Shown here: piece after piece, positions 43,900 through 51,850 of the stretch
Numbering within the stretch: position 1 is the first letter of the stretch
Layout: every line of letters starts with the position of its first letter
Source: Methylomonas rhizoryzae
GTDB lineage: Bacteria > Pseudomonadota > Gammaproteobacteria > Methylococcales > Methylomonadaceae
DNA length: 64,000 bases
Reading direction: 5' to 3'
Assembly (NCBI RefSeq): GCF_008632455.1
Contig: NZ_CP043929.1
Location: 1,860,001-1,924,000, forward strand
Made by a program: the position numbers and the translations under genes
Notes under the pieces: model-generated
Databases searched by the model: none
Told to the model about the DNA's origin: nothing
What the model saw: only the letters and a program-made list of their open reading frames with translations

Positions 43900-45009
43900 A
43901 TGTTGAAAACCATAGACGTGTTATTGGGCCTCAGCGTGGTGATGTTGATTGCCAGCATGGTGGTGACGGTCCTCACCCAATTCGTGACCAATCTGGCCAA
44001 TACCCGCGGCAAACACCTGGCGCGCGGTTTGGCCGATTTACTGCAGCAAATCGATCCGGCTTTACAGCGCGACATCGCCGACAAAGTGGCCATTACCGTA
44101 TTGACCCACCCGATGATCAGCCACCTGCGTAGCATACCGCTGTTGGGGGTGAAGCTGGGCGATACCATCCATAGAGAGGAATTTACCGCGATGCTGCTGG
44201 ATTTATCGCAGGGGCAAAACTTCGGACTGGACGACAACGTGTTTACCCCGGCGGTGCAAACGGCGCTGTTCGAGGTGCTCAAGAAAAACGGCATCGACGA
44301 TCCGGCCGGCACTTTGAATAACGTGCGCGAGTTTGCTTTGCAATTGGAAAAAGCCAATCCGGACATGGCCGCCGGCGCCCGGCATAGCGCGGCGATGCTG
44401 CAGGAAGCCGGCAGCCAGTTGCTGGCCAAGGTCAACAGCTGGTTCGACCAAACCATAGACCGGGTGGCCGACCGTTTTACCGCCAGCACCCGCGTCATCA
44501 CCGTGCTGTGTTCGGTGCTGGTGGTCTGCGCGGCGCAGCTGGATACGCTGGACGTGATCAATCGGCTGGCGATGGACGACCAGTTGCGCGCGCAGTTAGT
44601 GGGTCAGGCTATCGCACTCAATGCAGAAGAAATGCAGGGCAAACAGCCGGAAGCCGGCGCGGCCGCTGCGGGCGGCGTGGACGTCCAAGCCTTAAAAAGT
44701 CAAGTCGGCATGTTGCAAGACGCCGGCCTGATCAACGTAGTCGGGCGCGGCAACGTCAAATGGTGCAAAAACTGGGAAAACGTCAGCCTATTCGGCATTT
44801 TGCTGTCCATCGTACTGGTCAGTTTAGGGGCGCCGTTTTGGTACAGCGCCTTGAAAAACCTGCTGAAACTGCGCGGCACTTTGGCCGGTAAAGACGACGC
44901 GCAACGCCTGGTGCGCGAGAGCGCACAAACTCAGGCCGGCGGCGGTAAGGCGAAAGCGGCCAACCCCGCGGACGCGGCATTGAGCGGCGAACGCGGCATT
45001 ATGGGCTAG
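43900..45009 (+). CDS. Membrane protein of the conflict operon
   Basis: 369 residues from the ATG at 43900, preceded by GAAGGAG. Membrane helices occur near residues 5-28, 205-225 and 298-320; between them is a long, mainly helical, charged region. The N-terminal helix begins with MLKTIDVLLGLSVVMLIASMVV. No enzyme motif is recognised. It is followed at 10 bp by the peptidoglycan hydrolase gene, and could act as its holin-like or anchoring partner; this is inference from order only. Confidence 0.7.
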   Translation: MLKTIDVLLGLSVVMLIASMVVTVLTQFVTNLANTRGKHLARGLADLLQQIDPALQRDIADKVAITVLTHPMISHLRSIPLLGVKLGDTIHREEFTAMLLDLSQGQNFGLDDNVFTPAVQTALFEVLKKNGIDDPAGTLNNVREFALQLEKANPDMAAGARHSAAMLQEAGSQLLAKVNSWFDQTIDRVADRFTASTRVITVLCSVLVVCAAQLDTLDVINRLAMDDQLRAQLVGQAIALNAEEMQGKQPEAGAAAAGGVDVQALKSQVGMLQDAGLINVVGRGNVKWCKNWENVSLFGILLSIVLVSLGAPFWYSALKNLLKLRGTLAGKDDAQRLVRESAQTQAGGGKAKAANPADAALSGERGIMG

Positions 45010-45018
45010 GAGGTAGTC

Positions 45019-46845
45019 ATGCTGAAACAATGGACGCCTTGCGCGCCGGAAAATTTTCGTAAAGGCCGGGGCGGCCTGACGCCCTCGGCCGTGGTGATTC
45101 ACGCCTATCCCAGCCTGCAGGATACTGACAGTTTGTTCGCCAACCCCAAAGCCGGCGAATCCTGCCACTATGTAGTCGCAGACGACGGTAGCGTGCATCA
45201 ATACGTGGACGAACACGACACGGCTTTTCACGCCGGAGTCATCGTAAGCCCCAGCTGGAACGGGGTGCGGCGCGGGGTCAACCCCAATTTGCATACCATA
45301 GGCGTGGCAGCCGCGGTGCCGGCCGGCGCGGGATGGAGCGACGCCCAATATGCAAGCGTTGCCCAATTGCTTAATGAAATTGCCGAGCAGTGGCATCTCG
45401 CCATGGACGCCGAGCACGTGGTGTTGCATTCGGAGATTCGCGCCTCCAAAAACTGCACGGGAGCCGGCTTTCAGCGCGACAAACTGCTGCAACTGCTGGC
45501 CGCGCAAGCGGCTGCCGCGCCGGCCGAATTCGCCACCCGCTTCGTGCATATCATTAAAAATGCCAATCTGCGCGACGCTCAGCCCAGCACCCGTGCTCGC
45601 GTCTTGCGTACCTTGACCGCCGGCAGCGATTTGGAAGTGATCGGCTTTACCGAGCGCGGCGAACGTTTGCGCGGCAACCCGGTGTGGTATCGAACCGCCG
45701 AAGATGCTTATTTGTGGGCCGGTTTGACCGACCAGCCGCAACCGGTAAAAGCCGAAACTCCGCTCGCTCCGCCAGCCGCACCGGCTAAACCGGCGGCGCT
45801 GGCCGATGCTAAACCCGCTGCCGCCGGTGGTCCGTTGTTGTCGGGCATCGCCCGCATCGACGATCTGCGTAGCGGCAAAAATAGCGCGGCATTAAGCAAA
45901 GGCGAAGCGGTCGGCGACGGCGTCGGCGCGATACAGGATTTGCTGTCCGGCCACGGTTTCAAAGGCATGCCCAACATCCTGGCCAGCAGCTACGGCAATT
46001 TCGGCAGTAAAACCCTAGCCGCTGTACAAGATTTTCAAGGCCGGCAGGGCTTGCCGGCCGGCGGCGACGTCGACGCTGCCACCTTGGAAAAATTGCTGAG
46101 CGTGCCGGCGGTCAAGCCCTGCATCTCCCAGGTGTATTTGAGCTTGGTGTTGGGCATCGCTTATCAAGGCATGCAAAAAGTGCTGGGCATCGTCGCGCAA
46201 ATGGAAGGGGTGGGCAAATTCGGCGCTCTGAATCTCAATACCGACAAAGCCGGGCTGTCTTACGGCATCATTCAATGGGCGCAAAAGCCCGGTCGCTTGC
46301 CGGAAATTCTGAAAGCGTTTTCGGCGGCGGACCGCGAGTTGTATATCGACATCTTTGGGGACGGCGATGCCAATTTAGCCGATGGCTTGATCGCTCACGT
46401 CAGCCGCCCCAGCGGCGGGGTAAACTCGAATACCGGTGAAACCACCAACAACAAATTCAACTTAATCGCGCGCCCTTGGACCGATCGATTCGAGAAAGCT
46501 ACCGTGCAGCCTGTATTCCAAACAGCTCAGGTGCAAACCGCAACCAAGGTATTTAAAAGTTCGTTAGCGGGTATTCAGGGTTATGCGCCCGACATCCGTT
46601 CCGAACGCGGCATCGCCTTTATGCTGGACGTGGCCAACCAGTTCGGCGACGGCGGCTTGAAAAAAATCTACCAGCAAGTACACAGAGCCGGCATGCAGGA
46701 GTTCGACATCCTGGAAGCCATCGCCGACGAAACCGTAGAACGCATCGCCGACAAATTCAAACACGGCGTACGCGCCCGCCGCGACGGGTTTCTGGAAACC
46801 AAACGCTTGTCGGACAAGGCGGTGGATGTGGCGAGTTTGGGTTGA
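45019..46845 (+). CDS. Multidomain peptidoglycan hydrolase
   Basis: 608 residues. Residues about 20-165 are an amidase_2 (N-acetylmuramoyl-L-alanine amidase) domain: VVIHAYPS, SCHYVVADDGSVHQYVDEHDTAFHAG and HVVLHSEIRASKNCTG, with zinc-ligand-like His. An SH3-like segment follows (about 175-235), a Pro/Ala linker, then a peptidoglycan-binding domain (DLLSGHGF, FGSKTLAAVQDFQGRQGLP, about 300-360). The final 240 residues carry a motif SYGIIQWAQKPGRL resembling glycosidases of the lysozyme/chitosanase type. No signal peptide is present, so it stays in the cytosol unless released by a partner or by lysis. In an immune operon it may act as a lytic effector; an ordinary cell-wall role is also possible. 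Confidence 0.8.
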   Translation: MLKQWTPCAPENFRKGRGGLTPSAVVIHAYPSLQDTDSLFANPKAGESCHYVVADDGSVHQYVDEHDTAFHAGVIVSPSWNGVRRGVNPNLHTIGVAAAVPAGAGWSDAQYASVAQLLNEIAEQWHLAMDAEHVVLHSEIRASKNCTGAGFQRDKLLQLLAAQAAAAPAEFATRFVHIIKNANLRDAQPSTRARVLRTLTAGSDLEVIGFTERGERLRGNPVWYRTAEDAYLWAGLTDQPQPVKAETPLAPPAAPAKPAALADAKPAAAGGPLLSGIARIDDLRSGKNSAALSKGEAVGDGVGAIQDLLSGHGFKGMPNILASSYGNFGSKTLAAVQDFQGRQGLPAGGDVDAATLEKLLSVPAVKPCISQVYLSLVLGIAYQGMQKVLGIVAQMEGVGKFGALNLNTDKAGLSYGIIQWAQKPGRLPEILKAFSAADRELYIDIFGDGDANLADGLIAHVSRPSGGVNSNTGETTNNKFNLIARPWTDRFEKATVQPVFQTAQVQTATKVFKSSLAGIQGYAPDIRSERGIAFMLDVANQFGDGGLKKIYQQVHRAGMQEFDILEAIADETVERIADKFKHGVRARRDGFLETKRLSDKAVDVASLG

Positions 46846-46853
46846 CGATTCGA

Positions 46854-47426
46854 ATGCAAATCTGTAACGCAGCTGTCATGCGGATACCCAACAATGCGCT
46901 TTGGTCGTTGTTAGCTTTTTTGCTGGCGGCCAATATCGTGCTGATGATTGTCCTGGCGCCCATGGGCGAGATTTTGAAAGGTAGCGGCACCGGTGTCGGG
47001 ATCTTTCAGTTCGAACTGGCCGGTTCCATAGAAAACGCCGAACGAATTATGGGGAGCTGGCGCAAGGCCGGGTTGGAAGCCGTCGCCCGTACTAGCATCT
47101 GGCTGGATTTCGCTTTCTTGCTGGCCTATCCGCTATTGCTGGCCATTGCCGGCTGGTTGCTCGCAGCAAATGGCCCGCCGGGGCTAAGAAAAATCGGCAA
47201 TGGCATGGCCTATACCGTGCTGGCCTGCGCGCCCTTAGATGCCGTGGAAAATATCGGCATGTTGCGCATGCTGGATTTCGGCGCGGATTTGAACACGGTG
47301 TATGTGACGACGGTTTGCGCGGCGCTCAAATGGCTGTTGGTCTCCATGGCCTTTGCTTGCGTCGTCGTGCAATTGATCGCTATTGGTATCGTTAAACCCT
47401 TTTTTTCAAACCGTAATGAGGAATAA
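46854..47426 (+). CDS. Small four-helix membrane protein
   Basis: About 190 residues. The ATG at 46854 is used; a TTG at 46842 and an ATG at 46878 are alternatives, and none has a strong ribosome-binding site. Four membrane helices (near 18-38, 70-95, 110-130, 145-175) and no enzyme motif. It lies between the hydrolase and the stand-alone patatin with almost no spacing, so it is part of the operon. A pore or anchor function is possible but only inferred. Confidence 0.65.
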   Translation: MQICNAAVMRIPNNALWSLLAFLLAANIVLMIVLAPMGEILKGSGTGVGIFQFELAGSIENAERIMGSWRKAGLEAVARTSIWLDFAFLLAYPLLLAIAGWLLAANGPPGLRKIGNGMAYTVLACAPLDAVENIGMLRMLDFGADLNTVYVTTVCAALKWLLVSMAFACVVVQLIAIGIVKPFFSNRNEE

Positions 47427-47428
47427 CC

Positions 47429-48592
47429 ATGAGTCAATCCATCCTAGAACGCATGCAAGCGCCAGGACCTAAGAAAATACTCGCCTGCGACGGCGGCGGG
47501 ATTCTGGGTTTGATGAGCGTGGAAATTCTGGCCAAGTTGGAATATCAGCTGCGGGTTGCCCAGGGTAAAGGTCCGGATTTCGTGTTGGCCGATTATTTCG
47601 ATTTCGTCTGCGGCACCAGTACCGGGGCGATTATTGCCGCCTGTATCGCCAGCGGCATGTCCACCGACAAGATTCGCCAGTTTTATCTGGACAGCGGCAA
47701 GCAGATGTTCGACAAAACCTCGCTACTGAAGCGCCTGCGTTTCAGCTACAACGACGAGCCTTTGGCCCGCTTGCTGAAGAAAGCGTTCGACGATCAGCTG
47801 GTGGAAAGCAACGCCACGCTAGGCAGCCAGAAATTGCGCAGCTTGCTGATGATGGTCATGCGCAACCACAGTACCGATTCGCCCTGGCCGGTGTGTAACA
47901 ACCCCTTGGCCAAGTACAACGACCGCAGCCGCAAGGATTGCAATCTGGATTTGCCCTTGTGGCAGCTGGTGCGGGCCAGCACCGCCGCGCCGACCTATTT
48001 TCCGCCGGAAGTGGTCACCTTCGCCGAAGGTACGCCGGAGGAATACAACTTTATTTTCGTGGACGGCGGGGTGACGACCTACAACAACCCGGCCTATTTG
48101 GCCTTCCAAATGGCGACGGCCGCGCCTTACAAGATCAATTGGGCCACCGGCGAGGACAAGCTGCTGATCGTTTCGGTTGGTACCGGCGGTGCGGCCAAGG
48201 TATTGGATAAGAAAACCGGCGTCGACGATTTGAACATCATCCATTTTGCCCAAAACGTGCCCGGCGCCTTGATGAACGCGGCTTCGGCCGGCTGGGACAT
48301 GGTGTGCCGCACCGTCGGCGCCTGCCGGCACGGCGCGGCTATAGACCGGGAGATCGGCGACATGGTGGTGAAGGCAGGCGAAGCCAATTTTACCGGACCC
48401 AAGTTGTTCACCTACTTGCGCTACGATCCTTCGGTGTCCCGCGCCGGTTTGGACGCGCTGGGTCTTAACGACGTCAAGCCGGAAAACGTACAAACTTTGG
48501 ATTCGATAGAGCACATGGGCGACATTCGCCGGGTCGGCATCGAATATGCCAAGCTGCACGTGGAATCGGCGCATTTCAAGGGGTTTGTGTAA
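47429..48592 (+). CDS. Patatin-like phospholipase, CapV-like
   Basis: 387 residues. Oxyanion motif DGGGILGL, nucleophile Ser64 in GTSTG and Asp212 in VDGGVTTYNNPAY form the catalytic Ser-Asp pair. The overall shape and length match the stand-alone patatins used as CBASS effectors (CapV), which degrade inner-membrane phospholipids when activated by cyclic dinucleotides. No cyclase of the CD-NTase type is present in this window, so activation must be different or the enzyme is not CBASS. The final ATG of the next gene overlaps its stop (ATG A at 48592). Together with the patatin fusion at 41157 this gives the island two lipase effectors. Confidence 0.88.
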   Translation: MSQSILERMQAPGPKKILACDGGGILGLMSVEILAKLEYQLRVAQGKGPDFVLADYFDFVCGTSTGAIIAACIASGMSTDKIRQFYLDSGKQMFDKTSLLKRLRFSYNDEPLARLLKKAFDDQLVESNATLGSQKLRSLLMMVMRNHSTDSPWPVCNNPLAKYNDRSRKDCNLDLPLWQLVRASTAAPTYFPPEVVTFAEGTPEEYNFIFVDGGVTTYNNPAYLAFQMATAAPYKINWATGEDKLLIVSVGTGGAAKVLDKKTGVDDLNIIHFAQNVPGALMNAASAGWDMVCRTVGACRHGAAIDREIGDMVVKAGEANFTGPKLFTYLRYDPSVSRAGLDALGLNDVKPENVQTLDSIEHMGDIRRVGIEYAKLHVESAHFKGFV

Positions 48593-49863
48593 TGACTAAA
48601 CAATGTTTCGTAGTACAGGGTTTCGGTAAGAAAACCGATTACACCGACGGCCGGGTGTTGGATTTGAACGCGTCTTACGAAATCATCAAGATGGCGGTGG
48701 AGTCGGCCGGGTTGCAATGTGTGCGCGCCGACGAGATCGTGCATGCCGGTACCATAGACGTGCCGATGTACGAACGGCTGCTGAACGCCGACGTGGTGAT
48801 CGCCGATTTGTCTACGTACAACGTCAACGCCGCCTTCGAATTGGGCGTACGCTACGCATTAAAGCCCTACACCACCATCGTGCTGGCCGAGGAAGGCTTT
48901 AAAAACCCGTTCGATTTGTCGCATATCGTGATCCGCCGCTACAAGCATTTGGGTGAGGAAATCGGGTTTCGGGAAGCGCAAAAAATGATGGCCGAGCTGA
49001 AGGCGGCAATACAAACCATCGCGGGCAAGCCGCAGACCGACAGCCCGGTTTACACCTATTTGCCGCAGTTGCAGCCGCCGGTAGCAACTGCGGTGGTGAC
49101 GCCGGCCGCACCGGCCGCGGCTGCTGCCGACGGCGGCGGGGACTCGGCGGCCGGCAGCGCAAAAGCCATGCTGGACGCCGCCATGCAGAAGATGGCGGCG
49201 AGCGATTTTGTTGCCGCCAAATTCTTTTGGGAAGAAGTTAGAAAAGTGCGGCCCGCCGATTCTTTCGTGCTGCAGCAACTCGCATTAGCGACGTATAAAA
49301 GCAAGCAGCCAAGCGTGGTGGAAGCGTTGCACGCCGCGCAGGAGATTTTGCGCGAGTTGTCGCCGGATTCCTCCAATAATCCGGAAACCTTGGGCTTGTG
49401 GGGCGCCGTGCATAAGCGCTTGTGGGAAGAGTGCGGCCACCCCGAATGCTTGGCGGAAAGCATATCGGCTTACGAGCGTGGATTTTTTCTGAAACAAGAT
49501 CACTACAACGGCATCAATTTGGCGTTTTTGTTGAATCTGCGTGCAGTACAAATGTTGAAAAGCGGCAATGCGGACGAAGCCGTCGCCGACTTTATCTTAG
49601 CGCAACGCATCCGCAAGCAAGTCATCCGCTATGCGGACAAGTTGCTGGACTGCACCGAAGACGCCAATAAAAAATATTGGGTGTTGGCGTCATTGTACGA
49701 AGCGGCCTTGGGCTTGGGCGACAGCCAAGCGGTTGCGGACTGGGACGGCAAATGCCGGGCGATGAACGTTGCCGAGTGGATGCAGGATACCCGCGTCCAG
49801 CAAGCCGACAAATTGCAGGCGCTGCTGAGCGAATATGCCGGGTTGCGAAATCCCGCGGTTTGA
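48592..49863 (+). CDS. Deoxyribosyltransferase-like/TRAFs-binding protein
   Basis: 423 residues; its start overlaps the patatin stop. Residues about 1-145 resemble the nucleoside 2-deoxyribosyltransferase fold (MYERLLNADVVIADLSTYN, NAAFELGVRYAL, with Glu83 at the catalytic site), a fold related to TIR and used in conflict proteins to cleave or sense nucleotides. A Pro/Ala-rich linker follows. Residues about 180-415 are a TPR-like TRAFs-binding domain (FVLQQLALATYKSK, PETLGLWGAVHKRLWEE, KYWVLASLYEAALGLGD), homologous to that of the patatin fusion at 41157. A scaffold role linking signal and lipase proteins is inferred. Confidence 0.78.
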   Translation: MTKQCFVVQGFGKKTDYTDGRVLDLNASYEIIKMAVESAGLQCVRADEIVHAGTIDVPMYERLLNADVVIADLSTYNVNAAFELGVRYALKPYTTIVLAEEGFKNPFDLSHIVIRRYKHLGEEIGFREAQKMMAELKAAIQTIAGKPQTDSPVYTYLPQLQPPVATAVVTPAAPAAAAADGGGDSAAGSAKAMLDAAMQKMAASDFVAAKFFWEEVRKVRPADSFVLQQLALATYKSKQPSVVEALHAAQEILRELSPDSSNNPETLGLWGAVHKRLWEECGHPECLAESISAYERGFFLKQDHYNGINLAFLLNLRAVQMLKSGNADEAVADFILAQRIRKQVIRYADKLLDCTEDANKKYWVLASLYEAALGLGDSQAVADWDGKCRAMNVAEWMQDTRVQQADKLQALLSEYAGLRNPAV

Positions 49864-49950
49864 GTCGGCAGCAACAATGTGCGGCGTATTAGTAACGCAT
49901 CGCGGCCGGGATAAACCGGCCCGTCGATTTTTGCGGCAATAGGCACCGAA

Positions 49951-51504
49951 ATGGCAAATTTAGACGGACAAATTTTTTTCGCCTTGTTGACCGCCATGCT
50001 GTTGGCCTGGTTGGTGAGCTTAGTCGTAGCTCACCGTTATACCGCCAAGCTGTTGCAATGCATGCAAAGCGGTTTGGCGCCGGACGAAAACGCCGCGGCT
50101 TCTGCGTCTGCCGATTTCGCCTCGGCGCCGGCTGTGCCATGCGCTGTCGATTTAGGGCCGGGCATTCGTTTCGCCCGGTTTCGCTTGTGGCTGGCTATCG
50201 TGCTGTTGTCGTTGGCGTTTGCCGGCGTGATCGCCGCAATAGTGCAAGCAGCTTACATCCAAGCTGAGTTCGGTTGGCGGCGCTGGTCGACCCTGGTTTT
50301 GGTTTACGCCTGGCCGTTGGTGCCTAGCATCGGCTTGTTGGAGCGTTGGTCACGGCTCAAAATTAGCGTTTGGTCTGTATTTTATCTTTCCCTGGTTGCA
50401 GCGGTGGTGATGGCCAATTCCACTGCGGAACAACCCTTCCTGGGCGTGGTGTATTGGCTGCTTTCCGAACAAGCTCCGTTGTTGATTTATGTGTTTGTAT
50501 TCACCGGCCCCACATTGCGCAGCAGCGGGCCGTATTTGATACCGTTGTTGTTTTTGTTGTGCCTGTCGTCGCTAGCCGGCTTGCAGGTATTGGCCGGCGG
50601 ACTGGAGCAGGGTTTGCAAGGCTGGGCAGCCGATTTGCCGCTGTTATTGGGAGCGGAGGGGGTGTTTGCCTTATTCGTCCTGGCGCCCTGGCTATTAGCC
50701 TATCCGATTGTACGCGGCTCGGCGCGTTGGCTGGCCGGCGCGTATCGGCGGCAAGCGTTTTCCGAACCCTGGTACTTGATAGGCGGTTTGTGGCTGATCG
50801 TATTGTTGTTTCAGGCGATGCGCCTCAGTCATAGCGTGGGTGCCTCGTCCTATTGGATACTGGCTGCATTCGGGTTGATGCCGATTGCGGTGACGGCCCT
50901 GCGGCGCAGTTTAGCCCCAACCGGGCCGGTGCCTGGTTTGCTGGTGTTGCGGGTTTTTCGCGCCGACCGCGACATCGAGCATTTGTTCGATCAGGTGATA
51001 GAGCGCTGGCGCTACGGCGGCCACACCCTGTTGATTGCCGGCAAGGATTTGGCGTTGCGTAATCTGGAGCCGGACGAGTTGTTCGCATTCATGGCAGGCC
51101 GTTTGCGCGAACGTTTTATCGATGACGAAGCAAGCTTGCGCGCCGCATTGCAGGCCTTGGCTAGCAATGCCGATGCCGACGGCCGGTTTCGGGTGAACGA
51201 GTTTTTTTGTTTCGACCACACCTGGAAAAAGGTGTTGATGGCTTTACTCGGCCGCGCCGACCGGGTGTTGATGGATTTACGCGGTTTCAGCGCGCAACGC
51301 TTGGGCTGTTGCCACGAATTGTCGGTACTGGCAGGCGCTAAGCACCTACGCTGCTGGGTGATCGTTTTCGATCGAACCACCGACAGACAAACGGCGGAAC
51401 GGCTAGTGGCGGGTAGTCGGATTCGTCCGGTTTGGCTGGATAGCCGGCAAGCAGACGCCGGCCGGTTGGCGTTACAGGCCTTGCTGGAAGCCAATGACGG
51501 GTAG
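49951..51504 (+). CDS. Polytopic membrane protein with cytosolic C-terminal domain
   Basis: 517 residues. About nine membrane helices cover residues 8-325, after which a soluble domain of about 185 residues begins at VPGLLVLRVFRADRDIEHLF. The domain contains RYGGHTLLIAGKDLALRN and ADRVLMDLRGFSAQRLGCCHEL, alternating beta/alpha like a TIR- or Rossmann-type fold, but no catalytic motif is certain. An 87-bp gap separates it from the NDT/TRAFs gene; it is the last plus-strand gene of the island. It may be the membrane output or anchor for the system, or an unrelated protein. Confidence 0.65.
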   Translation: MANLDGQIFFALLTAMLLAWLVSLVVAHRYTAKLLQCMQSGLAPDENAAASASADFASAPAVPCAVDLGPGIRFARFRLWLAIVLLSLAFAGVIAAIVQAAYIQAEFGWRRWSTLVLVYAWPLVPSIGLLERWSRLKISVWSVFYLSLVAAVVMANSTAEQPFLGVVYWLLSEQAPLLIYVFVFTGPTLRSSGPYLIPLLFLLCLSSLAGLQVLAGGLEQGLQGWAADLPLLLGAEGVFALFVLAPWLLAYPIVRGSARWLAGAYRRQAFSEPWYLIGGLWLIVLLFQAMRLSHSVGASSYWILAAFGLMPIAVTALRRSLAPTGPVPGLLVLRVFRADRDIEHLFDQVIERWRYGGHTLLIAGKDLALRNLEPDELFAFMAGRLRERFIDDEASLRAALQALASNADADGRFRVNEFFCFDHTWKKVLMALLGRADRVLMDLRGFSAQRLGCCHELSVLAGAKHLRCWVIVFDRTTDRQTAERLVAGSRIRPVWLDSRQADAGRLALQALLEANDG

Positions 51505-51530
51505 AGCCGGCATACATGTAAAAATAGGAC

Positions 51531-51713
51531 TTAAGGCATCCCGTTATACATATTTCGTAGCCTCTCTTGCAGCTGCATCACCGTCGCCACAACCACCGCA
51601 TCATCCTTAACAATCAACCCTACTCGTAGCGAAAAATCAAACCGGCTTAGGTCGCCCAAATCCTCGGTGCACAAACCGCTGCCGGCGCGGGAATAGCTTT
51701 TTGCAGGCTTAGG
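51531..51713 (-). other. Open frame after the MFS small subunit, possible gene remnant
   Basis: On the minus strand, the frame that ends the 41-residue small subunit at TAG (51714-51716) continues open for about 60 codons to a TAA at 51531. The encoded segment (CTEDLGDLSRFDFSLRVGLI, then VKDDAVVVATVMQLQERL) has protein-like composition but no start or ribosome-binding site of its own. It may be a decayed gene end, or chance. Confidence 0.25.
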
Positions 51714-51839
51714 CTAATCGAACAGCGCCATGGCTTTTTTCAGGGTGGAACTAATGCCCCAAAGCAGCGGGATGGACACGTACAGCCAAAACACCAGCAA
51801 GGCCAGCCGAGAAGTTTGTTTGGGTTTTTCGGTTTGCAT
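51714..51839 (-). CDS. Small subunit of the OFA-type MFS transporter
   Basis: 41 residues: a short Lys/Thr-rich cytosolic end, then one hydrophobic helix (LALLVFWLYVSIPLLWGI), then SSTLKKAMALFD. Its form and its position 11 bp behind the MFS gene match the tiny single-helix protein found with many oxalate/formate-antiporter-like (OFA) transporters and named MFS transporter small subunit. GAGGCGG just before the ATG is a good ribosome-binding site. The role, probably stability or assembly of the large subunit, is not well known. Confidence 0.75.
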   Translation of the reverse strand: MQTEKPKQTSRLALLVFWLYVSIPLLWGISSTLKKAMALFD

Positions 51840-51850
51840 AACCGCCTCGC

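Noticed and set aside
47429..48592. CBASS system based on the CapV-like patatin
   Set aside because: No CD-NTase cyclase gene is present in the window; the surrounding genes are STAND, TIR and TRAFs-binding types.
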